The notes below the pieces were generated by a model that ran no database searches, was not told the origin of the DNA, and was given only the letters and a program-made list of their open reading frames with translations. A DNA stretch of 64,000 nt from an uncultured Aquimarina sp. Lineage in GTDB: Bacteria; Bacteroidota; Bacteroidia; Flavobacteriales; Flavobacteriaceae. Below are positions 56,663 to 64,000 of the stretch, piece by piece. The position numbers were made by a program, and so were the translations under genes. Location of the stretch: contig NZ_CANLOZ010000001.1 of NCBI RefSeq assembly GCF_947492965.1, positions 248,001 to 312,000 on the forward strand. The letters are read 5' to 3'. The first letter of the stretch is position 1, and the number at the start of each line of letters is the position of its first letter.

Positions 56663-58891
56663 ATGAAAAATTTTAAAACAAGATTTAATCAAGATTTATT
56701 TTGGTTGCGAGAATATCTCGCTACGAATAAGAAGCAATTAAATATAAATATTAGAAGACAAAAATTGTTTTCTGATCTACTTATCAATAGGTCTGGTGTA
56801 TTCCTTTGGGGTATCTTATTTGCCAATATACCCTTGCTTCAATCTCAAACTACTTCTTCTGCCACTTCGAGTGCAGGCAGTGGGTATTCTGTTATAAAAA
56901 ATGATGGGTTTGGCATAGAAGATCCAGATTGTAAGCACAAGAGTTTTGGACCTCATATTACCCAAAGGTTTGATAATGAATTAGACAAGAATGTGTTTGT
57001 TTTTCATAGTCATATCGATGACGATGATGATCGATGTAAAAATGATGATCGTGTACGTATAGAAATAAAAGGAGGACCAGGTGCTAGTTCCAATACTTTG
57101 CGTCACCCCAGAAATTCTACGAGCTACTACAGATGGAAGTTTCGCTTAGCGAGTAATTATAAAGCTAGTAATAGATTCTGTCATTTCTTTCAATTAAAGG
57201 CTAAAGGCGGAAGTAATGATAAGCCTCCCATATTAACGTTATCAGCTCAAAAAGATAAATTTGAGTTGGTGCATAATAGAAAAAATCCGAATTCTGTTTA
57301 TGTTGATTTAAAACAGGAACCACTATCTAGATTTAAAGGAGAATGGATCGAAGGCTATGTAAAAATAAAACATGGAGATAACGGTATGCTCAATGTGGTA
57401 CTGAAAAAAGTTTCAAATGGACAAACTGTTTTTTCATATTCTAATTCGAATATAGATTTATGGAGAAGTGGAGCAGATTATAATAGACCTAAATGGGGTA
57501 TTTATAGAGGAAAAACGAGTGGATTAAATGATGAGCAGGTACGATTTGCAGATTGGTGTGTTTCGGAGTCTTCTGAGAGTCAATGTCCTTCTTCAATTGG
57601 TAATGGGGGATCCAATCAAAAACCAAACATTTCTTTTGCTTCGCCATCAGGAGATATTAGTTTGCCTGAAGGCTATAATGAACTCGAAGTTACTGTAAAC
57701 GCATCTGATAATGATGGTACTATTAGTAATGTAAAGTTATATGTGGATGGCAACTTTATTCGTCAGGAAGTTAATGCACCTTATACTTGGGGACAAGGAA
57801 ATTTTACAGATGAACTTTTAGGATTACCAGTAGGACAACATACAATCAAAGCAGAAGCCATAGATAATGATGGAGCTAAATCAAGTAAGTCGATAACAGT
57901 AACAGTGACTGGTACTTCAAATAATCAAAAACCAAATGTATCCTTTGCATTGCCAACAGGAAACATAACGGTCGAGGAAGGCTACGATCTTACTGCAATT
58001 GTGAATGCATCTGATCCAGATGGAACTGTAGCTAATGTAAAGTTGTATATAAATAATGATTTTGTACGACAAGAGGTTAATGCTCCATACGAATGGGGTC
58101 ATGATACTTCTCCAAACCCTCAAGAATTAAATGGGTTGGGTACAGGTTCTTATACATTTAAAGCGGTTGCTACGGATAATGATGGAGCAACCAATCAAGC
58201 AACATTTACACTAACTGTAAGAGGGATAGATTCAGGTGGCGGAGATACATGTTCATTTGGAGCACCTATGAGTAGTGCTTTAAGTGCTATGGATAAGGTG
58301 TCATATTCCAATGTTCATGTGTTAGGAGACAATGGACCTAAATTAGGGAACTTCAGAAAGTTTACGATTAACTGGGTGCCAGATAGTAATGGTTTATATC
58401 AGTTTGCAATCAATACCAATAATGGATCACCTGATTGGTACGTAGATTTTAAAGACTCTATGGGCTTTCAATTGCAGAATTCAAATCCTGAAGTTACCTT
58501 AAGGAATACAGGTTTTGATGGGTTAGACGGTGCTTATTGGGTAGCTAGAGATGGTGCTAACTTCGCATTAGTTTCCAAGTCTGGAGATTATACGATTTAT
58601 TTCAGTAACTCAGCATCTACTCCAAATTGTAATAGATCGAATCCAGCAGTTGATATCTCAGAGATTAAAGCTTTTCCTAATCCCTTATTGGATTCTTTTT
58701 TAACCGTTTCAGGCATGTCAGAAGAATTAAAAACACTTCAAATAGTGAGTGTAGAAGGTAGAATAGTTAAGGAATTTACCACAGGAAAAGAAACAGAAAC
58801 TATTGATGTTTCAGAACTACCAACAGGATCTTATTTCTTAGTTGTTAAATCAGTCAGATTTAAAGAATCAATATTGGTTGTGAAAAAATGA
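56663..58891 (+). CDS. Secreted heparin-lyase-I-like (PL13/PL20-type) polysaccharide lyase
   Basis: 742 residues. The signal segment ([17 protein letters not shown], about 46-62) is preceded by an unusually long polar region of 45 residues, and no later ATG is available. Residues 70-310 fit the jelly-roll lyases of Pfam PF14099: [44 protein letters not shown] and [10 protein letters not shown]20 members are beta-1,4-glucuronan lyases; PL13 are heparin lyases. Two Big_7 domains (about 315-520), the shared module (about 532-660) and a T9SS type A signal follow. The C-terminal third is nearly the same as that of the 1803-residue protein. Confidence 0.83.
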   Translation: MKNFKTRFNQDLFWLREYLATNKKQLNINIRRQKLFSDLLINRSGVFLWGILFANIPLLQSQTTSSATSSAGSGYSVIKNDGFGIEDPDCKHKSFGPHITQRFDNELDKNVFVFHSHIDDDDDRCKNDDRVRIEIKGGPGASSNTLRHPRNSTSYYRWKFRLASNYKASNRFCHFFQLKAKGGSNDKPPILTLSAQKDKFELVHNRKNPNSVYVDLKQEPLSRFKGEWIEGYVKIKHGDNGMLNVVLKKVSNGQTVFSYSNSNIDLWRSGADYNRPKWGIYRGKTSGLNDEQVRFADWCVSESSESQCPSSIGNGGSNQKPNISFASPSGDISLPEGYNELEVTVNASDNDGTISNVKLYVDGNFIRQEVNAPYTWGQGNFTDELLGLPVGQHTIKAEAIDNDGAKSSKSITVTVTGTSNNQKPNVSFALPTGNITVEEGYDLTAIVNASDPDGTVANVKLYINNDFVRQEVNAPYEWGHDTSPNPQELNGLGTGSYTFKAVATDNDGATNQATFTLTVRGIDSGGGDTCSFGAPMSSALSAMDKVSYSNVHVLGDNGPKLGNFRKFTINWVPDSNGLYQFAINTNNGSPDWYVDFKDSMGFQLQNSNPEVTLRNTGFDGLDGAYWVARDGANFALVSKSGDYTIYFSNSASTPNCNRSNPAVDISEIKAFPNPLLDSFLTVSGMSEELKTLQIVSVEGRIVKEFTTGKETETIDVSELPTGSYFLVVKSVRFKESILVVKK

Positions 58892-58906
58892 AATTAAAGA
58901 ATTGTT

Positions 58907-58945
58907 CTAGGATGCTTCGAACCAACGGAAGCATTCTAGTTTTTT
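58907..58945 (+). terminator. Intrinsic terminator after the PL20-like gene
   Basis: CTAGGATGCTTCG pairs with CGGAAGCATTCTAG (one bulge, one G:U) and six T follow, 16 bases after the stop. Confidence 0.85.
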
Positions 58946-59417
58946 AAATTTTAAAAAGTATTTTATGAAATCTTTATTTATAAAAATACAAAGGTCTAAG
59001 GTTAATTGATCCAAAACAATGAATCATTGAATAGGAATTATTCTTAATCTTAATAGATAAAGTATGTTGTTTATGCGCAAATTATCTATAAAAGGTATTG
59101 AAAAAATTAGAATAAAAAACTGGTAATCAGTTGACTGTATATTTTTTACCCCTATTCTGTACTCATGTAAACAGCTATTTTTACTAATTTTACATTGGTT
59201 GCAAAATGATTGAAGTTCCAGACCTTCAATCAATCATTCGATATCAGATTTAAACGGTTATATTCGTTTGAATACTTTTTAATTTACCTCCCTTAGTCTT
59301 TTAATATGTAAAAGAAGATGTTGCGTTTTGCATTGGACAAAATAAATTCTTTTTAGAATTTACTGTTCAAGAAAAATAGAGATAATTGATATTAAAATAA
59401 CTACTAAGTCCCAAAAA
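58946..59417. other. Intergenic region with promoter of the beta-helix gene
   Basis: About 470 bases with no supported gene. A TGATTGAAG..CTTCAATCA hairpin lies near 59208-59233. This break and the terminator before it mark a new transcription unit. Confidence 0.5.
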
Positions 59418-61523
59418 ATGAAAACCTACACAAATTCGTTAACATCACGAATAATTACATTATTATTTACGTTTCTATCGCTCATAGAGTTTGCTCAAGC
59501 ACAGGTGCATCAAGCCAAGCTGAATAGTATTAATTGTAATACTCTCGATTGTATTTTGGAAGCAATGACAAATGCTGTTCCTGGAGATGAGATTATCATA
59601 GCTTCTGGAACCTATGTTGCTCCTGATAAATTTAATAATCAAGGAAAGGCTTCTAGATTTGCTTCTTCTAATGATGGTACTTCATCAAACCCAATAATAT
59701 TAAGAGGAGAAAATCCTGCTAATCCACCAATCCTAAAAGGTCCTGATGGAATTTATGATGGATATGCACTTCATATATTGGGCGATTATTGGCAGGTTAA
59801 AGACATTATTTTTGAAGAAGGTTCTAAGGGAATTGTCTTTGATAATGCCAATTATGGTGTTATTGAAAACGTAACAGTGAGAGAACTAGGAGAAGAAGGA
59901 ATTCATTTAAGAGATGGATCTAGTTTTAACCTAGTTAAAAATTGTAAAGTCTACAATGTCGGTATTAAAAAACCAGGTATTGGAGAGGGATTGTATGTAG
60001 GATCCGACAAAAATCAACATGCAGGACCTGGTGATGAAAATGACAATAGTAAGTACGATCCGGATTGTAATAATAATACGATCGAAGGATGTATCGTAGG
60101 GCCGAATGTAACTGCAGAAGGTGTAGATGTAAAAGAAGGAACAAAAAACACGATCATACGAGATTGTGTTTTTTCTGCAGAAGGAATCTCTGGTGAGAAT
60201 AGTGCAGATGCATTTATAGACCTTAAGGGAGCTTATGGTTTTGTGTATAATAATACGTTCAATCTAGACGGATCTACTATTATTAATGCAGGAATTGATT
60301 TTTTAGATCGCGGTACCAATTATAATACTGGATTTAGAAATGCAATATTTAATAATACATTTAACCTAGAAAGTAGAGGAGATGAAATCCCAACAGCTAG
60401 GAAAAAGCAAGGGGACCCTTCAGAAATTCATGTATGGGATAATGTTAGAAATCCAAATACTCCAGATTTTCCAATTAGCGATGGTAGTTTAAACCATATC
60501 ACACAATCTTGTCCTAACTGGAATATAGAATCATGTGATGGAACACAGAACCAAGCTCCGGTAGTTTCATTTGTGAATCCAACCACAAATTTAACCGTTT
60601 TACTAGGCTATGATGCGCTAACTGTAGAGGTCAACGCAACGGATCCAGATGGTAGTATTTCTGATGTAAAACTTTATATAGATAATGCATTAGTACGACA
60701 AATAAACCAACCTCCGTACCAATGGGGAACGGGTGAGAATGCAAACGAATTAATAGGACTTTCTTTAGGAATTTATACCATAAAAGCTGAGGCTACAGAT
60801 AATGAAGGGAAAATAAGTGATGTAGAATTTACAGTAACAGTTCGAGATGAGAATACTGGCGGCGATGGAGATTGTTCCTTTGGAACACCAATAGCTACTG
60901 GCTTACCAACCTTCGATAATGCCTCTTTTGATCATGCTCACGTTTTAGGGCAAGGACCTGATGTAAGTAATATTAGTCGACTAAGAATTTCCTGGAATTT
61001 GGAAGAAAATAAATTAGACAGATTTGATATGAATACTTCAGATGGAGTACCAGAATTTTATATGAATCTTAAAGATGTTGTTAGTTATGAGTTTAATACA
61101 TCGCAACCAGAACTTACCATAAGTAACTCGAATCTGCCTGGATGGGATGGCTCATATTGGGTTACTAAAGACGGAGACAATTTTGTTATGGTTTCTAAAA
61201 GTAAAGGATTTTCCATTTATTTTAATAATGCTGCAGAAAGTCCGGAGTGCGAATCAACTTTATCGAATCCTGATTTTTCAGAAAGAGAATTACAAGTCAC
61301 GATCTACCCTAATCCAGTTAATCAAAAATACTTGCATATAGCAGCCGTTTCGAAGGAGGAAAAAACTGTTGAGGTAATAGATCTTCTTGGGAAAAGAATT
61401 ATATCTCAAAAGCTCGATGCTAATGATCCCAAAGTAGATGTTTCTAACTTACATCAAGGGACCTATATTCTTTTAATCAAATCAGACAACAATAAAGAAT
61501 CTTTATTTTTTGTAAAGAAATAG
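59418..61523 (+). CDS. Secreted beta-helix protein (putative polysaccharide lyase)
   Basis: 701 residues. Signal peptide to about 28 (EFAQAQ). Residues 33-370 are a right-handed parallel beta-helix that closely matches residues 353-680 of the GH5 fusion protein (shared [51 protein letters not shown]), with one insert (HAGPGDENDNSKYD) at about 215. One Big_7 domain, a diverged copy of the shared module (about 490-612, with RLRISWNLEENKLDRF where the others have NGLYQF) and a T9SS type A signal follow. The helix family resembles pectate-lyase-like folds; I cannot assign a CAZy family. Confidence 0.82.
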   Translation: MKTYTNSLTSRIITLLFTFLSLIEFAQAQVHQAKLNSINCNTLDCILEAMTNAVPGDEIIIASGTYVAPDKFNNQGKASRFASSNDGTSSNPIILRGENPANPPILKGPDGIYDGYALHILGDYWQVKDIIFEEGSKGIVFDNANYGVIENVTVRELGEEGIHLRDGSSFNLVKNCKVYNVGIKKPGIGEGLYVGSDKNQHAGPGDENDNSKYDPDCNNNTIEGCIVGPNVTAEGVDVKEGTKNTIIRDCVFSAEGISGENSADAFIDLKGAYGFVYNNTFNLDGSTIINAGIDFLDRGTNYNTGFRNAIFNNTFNLESRGDEIPTARKKQGDPSEIHVWDNVRNPNTPDFPISDGSLNHITQSCPNWNIESCDGTQNQAPVVSFVNPTTNLTVLLGYDALTVEVNATDPDGSISDVKLYIDNALVRQINQPPYQWGTGENANELIGLSLGIYTIKAEATDNEGKISDVEFTVTVRDENTGGDGDCSFGTPIATGLPTFDNASFDHAHVLGQGPDVSNISRLRISWNLEENKLDRFDMNTSDGVPEFYMNLKDVVSYEFNTSQPELTISNSNLPGWDGSYWVTKDGDNFVMVSKSKGFSIYFNNAAESPECESTLSNPDFSERELQVTIYPNPVNQKYLHIAAVSKEEKTVEVIDLLGKRIISQKLDANDPKVDVSNLHQGTYILLIKSDNNKESLFFVKK

Positions 61524-61618
61524 TAGCTCATTTTAGAAGTAACCAATCTAAAACCGCAGAAACGTAATTTCATTACATAGTAATTACAAAAGATCTTAAA
61601 ACCAACTAAAAACTTATT

Positions 61619-63106
61619 ATGAAAACACTGAACCTACATAAAATTTGGAAGTATAAGATCATCATTATTTTCCTTCTAATATGCACTGGAATTAGAGCTC
61701 AAGACTGTAATAATTCACAATTAGTCCTAGATCAGGATTTTAGCCAATACAATGGAGAAAACCAATTATATACCAGAAGTATGGCTGACAATGATTTTCC
61801 AAGCTTAGGAGGAAGAACCTCAGGAGGAAACGTTAGAGGTCTTAGTAATGATTTTCCGCAAAGAAATCGAGTAATTAATGGTGAGTTACGTGCGGAGTTT
61901 ACGAAGGATGATGCTAGTGGTAGAACTGGAGGTTTTGTATTCGATAGTAGTTTTGATGGTGTCGAAGAGGCGGTACTACAATATCGTGTAAAATTTGCAG
62001 ATGACTTTGTTTGGGCTACTGGAGGAAAACTTCCTGGTTTAGGAGGAGCTTCTACTCCGAATGGGTCTCAACCTGCCGGTTGTACACAAAATCAAAACAC
62101 CATTGAGAACGCATTTTCTTGTCGACTAATGTGGCGTTCCAATACGGCGCATACACAACCACCTTATCTTATTGTGTACGATTATTTGCCTAATAGAGAA
62201 ACACGATGTGGAGGAAATACACGTCTTGGAGATTTAAAACTAGAACGAAATACCTGGTACACGGTAAAGCAATATCTAAAATTGAATACACCTGGTCAGG
62301 AAAATGGTGTTTTGAAAATGTATATCGATGGAGAATTATTAGTGGATTTAGATGATGTTATGTTTCGATTATCAGGAAAAGGAAGTGTTAAAATTAATTC
62401 AGTTGTAATGCATACCTATAGAGGTGGAAATCGTTCAGATGATTGGTGGCAATCCCCTCAGGATGATTATGTATACTTTGATGATTTTAAAGTATGGACT
62501 AACTGTTCTGATGCTACAGATAATGGAGAGAACCAGTTACCAGCGATATCTTTTAATGAACCAACTTCTCAGACAGTTACTTTAGAAGAAGGGAATAATC
62601 TTATGGTAAATGTAGCAGCGAGTGATCCCGATGGAACTATTGAGAACGTAAAGTTATATATGGATAATGTAGAAATACGAGAAGAGGTAAATCCTCCTTA
62701 CGAATGGGGACATCGAGATGATCTAGATGAGCAATTAAAAAACTTAGCTGCTGGCACATACCAAATGAAAGCTGTAGCTACCGATAATCGAGGAGGTACA
62801 AGTGAGATTTCTTTTGAGCTAGTGGTAGAAGAAAATGCGTTGTCAGTAGACGAGTTTGATGCATCTGATTTAAAGATTAAAATATATCCAAATCCTGCTG
62901 ATAATATAATCTTTATAGAGAATGAAGGAAATACTACACAAGCTATTCAGATTAAAATAAATGATATAAGTGGAAGAACGGTTAAAACGATTACTTCTAA
63001 TAGTTCTGTAATAGAAATAAATACAAGTGCATTAAGTTCTGGAATGTTTTTGATGACGGTAAAAAGTGGAAAATTGAGTACATCCAAACTTTTGGTAAAA
63101 AAATAA
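61619..63106 (+). CDS. Secreted PL14-like polysaccharide lyase C
   Basis: 495 residues. Signal peptide to about 28 (GIRAQ). The PL14-like domain (about 30-300) has [20 protein letters not shown] then LGGAS, CRLMWRSN, TVKQYLKLNTPGQENGVLKM and VYFDDFKVW, matching lyase B. It has a single Big_7 domain (about 302-405) and then goes directly to the T9SS type A signal (about 415-495, IKIYPNPADNIIFIEN). It is the only complete enzyme here without the shared C-terminal module. The next lyase gene begins 17 bases later. Confidence 0.85.
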   Translation: MKTLNLHKIWKYKIIIIFLLICTGIRAQDCNNSQLVLDQDFSQYNGENQLYTRSMADNDFPSLGGRTSGGNVRGLSNDFPQRNRVINGELRAEFTKDDASGRTGGFVFDSSFDGVEEAVLQYRVKFADDFVWATGGKLPGLGGASTPNGSQPAGCTQNQNTIENAFSCRLMWRSNTAHTQPPYLIVYDYLPNRETRCGGNTRLGDLKLERNTWYTVKQYLKLNTPGQENGVLKMYIDGELLVDLDDVMFRLSGKGSVKINSVVMHTYRGGNRSDDWWQSPQDDYVYFDDFKVWTNCSDATDNGENQLPAISFNEPTSQTVTLEEGNNLMVNVAASDPDGTIENVKLYMDNVEIREEVNPPYEWGHRDDLDEQLKNLAAGTYQMKAVATDNRGGTSEISFELVVEENALSVDEFDASDLKIKIYPNPADNIIFIENEGNTTQAIQIKINDISGRTVKTITSNSSVIEINTSALSSGMFLMTVKSGKLSTSKLLVKK

Positions 63107-63123
63107 TTTGAGATAAGAAACTT

Positions 63124-64000
63124 ATGGTACAGATAAAATCAAGGAGCGCTTCTGAATTTTTATGTCTAAAGATCATGGTCATAAACGTTGTATTTTTACT
63201 TTCAATCAATAGTTTAAAAGCACAGGTTTTATGGTATGGAGATCCTGACAAGAGTGTTAATTCTAGCTTTAGAAGGTTTGATTCAGGAAATGCTGGTGAT
63301 GATTGCAGTAATCAATCTAATAATAATTCTTCGGCATCTACAGTAAATGATTCTGAATATGGAAAGGTCTGGAGGATACAGAAACCCACTGGTCAAAAAA
63401 GAGGTGAATTTGCCAGAACTACTGGTACTGTAAATAATTATGAACCGGAAGAAGGGGATTTTGTTTATTACGGGTGGCGATGGAAAATAGAGTCTACACC
63501 TAATATTACAAGTGGTATAGCCGTTTGGCAATGGAAAACAGATGCAGGAGACCAGAACAATACACAGAATTACCCTTTAAACATGGGGTATGGAAATGGT
63601 ACGTTGACTTTTAGTGCTTGGGGTCCATGTTTTCCTAGTTGGAATTCCTGTAGTGGATCGATCAGCAAACGTAAAACTACACTATGGAGCAAATCTATTC
63701 CAGAAAATACGTGGGTAAGTTTTGTAGTTGGTATAAAAATGTCTAGAAATGATGACATAGGTTATGTAGAGCTATGGTATAATGGACAAAAACAAACACT
63801 TTCAAATTCTGATTTTCAAGATTATCAAGTGGATATTTCCTCCGATGGTAAGCGAGCATTTCATAAGACATTTGATGGTAAAGTGGTATATCCAAAATGG
63901 GGATCGTATAATTCAAATGCCTGTAATTTTAACACGACTACTTATTATGATGAAATGAGAATCGCTACTACTTTAGAATCAGCAATGCCATCTGGATCGG
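63124..64000 (+). CDS. Heparin-lyase-I-like polysaccharide lyase, cut by the right edge
   Basis: 292 codons from the ATG at 63124, open to the end of the window, so the C-terminus is missing. A signal peptide (VVFLLSINSLKAQ) is followed by a PF14099-type jelly roll: SSFRRFDSGNAGD, GDFVYYGWRWKIES, AVWQWKTDAG, WVSFVVGIKMSRNDDIGYVE then LWYNGQ, and YPKWGSYNSN with YYDEMRIA. It is distantly related to the PL20-like protein at 56663. Given its neighbours it probably continues into Big_7 and T9SS domains beyond the edge. It lies 17 bases from lyase C and is likely in the same transcript. Confidence 0.8.
   Translation, partial: MVQIKSRSASEFLCLKIMVINVVFLLSINSLKAQVLWYGDPDKSVNSSFRRFDSGNAGDDCSNQSNNNSSASTVNDSEYGKVWRIQKPTGQKRGEFARTTGTVNNYEPEEGDFVYYGWRWKIESTPNITSGIAVWQWKTDAGDQNNTQNYPLNMGYGNGTLTFSAWGPCFPSWNSCSGSISKRKTTLWSKSIPENTWVSFVVGIKMSRNDDIGYVELWYNGQKQTLSNSDFQDYQVDISSDGKRAFHKTFDGKVVYPKWGSYNSNACNFNTTTYYDEMRIATTLESAMPSGS

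Noticed and set aside
59024..59233. Minus-strand 69-codon frame in the gap before the beta-helix gene
   Set aside because: No domain, signal or neighbour support; it reads through a hairpin in a promoter-bearing intergenic region.

Overview
The window comes from a marine-type flavobacterium (Bacteroidota, Flavobacteriaceae; the gene content resembles Aquimarina and its relatives). The evidence is AT-rich DNA, flavobacterial versions of housekeeping genes, many TPR proteins, a PorP/SprF protein, C-terminal sorting domains of the type IX secretion system (T9SS) and promoters of the Bacteroidota TTG/TAnnTTTG kind. The genus is inferred, not proven.

Layout. 1-10 kb: a membrane protein cut by the left edge, the remnant of a T9SS cargo gene, a lipoprotein, then a mostly minus-strand housekeeping block (Gfo/Idh/MocA oxidoreductase, cupin, thioesterase, mgtE, rsmA, DUF4286, TPR protein, serS). 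10-18 kb: an accessory region with a TPR-CHAT protease-like protein converging on a sigma-factor/anti-sigma-like pair. Divergent from the sigma gene is a tandem set of seven short Cys-containing peptides that share a double-glycine-type leader. Two sets of these peptides are preceded by the same small covarying hairpin. 18-31 kb: membrane-bound AraC-type regulator, M23 peptidase, TPR histidine kinase, HTTM protein, ribF, pth, rplY, prs, tRNA-Leu(CAA), DUF427 protein and isocitrate dehydrogenase. 31-43 kb: a TPR-AraC regulator and, under a matching promoter element, a 2390-residue BspA-like surface protein with 35 DUF285-type repeats, nine tandem Fn3-like repeats and a type B T9SS signal, followed by its PorP/SprF partner and a TIG-domain lipoprotein.

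43-64 kb: a plus-strand run of eight secreted polysaccharide-degrading enzymes: a GH5 endoglucanase fused to a beta-helix, three PL14-like lyases, a 1803-residue BNR_4 plus DUF5060/GH protein, two heparin-lyase-I-like/PL20-like lyases (one cut by the right edge) and a stand-alone beta-helix protein. The seven complete ones carry Ig-like Big_7 spacers and a T9SS type A signal. Six of them share an additional module of about 127 residues just before the sorting domain that I cannot assign to a known family. There is no SusC/SusD pair, so this looks like a T9SS-exported extracellular enzyme set acting on a beta-1,4-linked, uronic-acid-containing matrix polysaccharide. Glucuronan or ulvan-associated green-algal material is my best guess.

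The best candidates for undescribed biology are the TPR-CHAT/sigma/GG-peptide region with its leader element, and the shared C-terminal module of the enzyme cluster.
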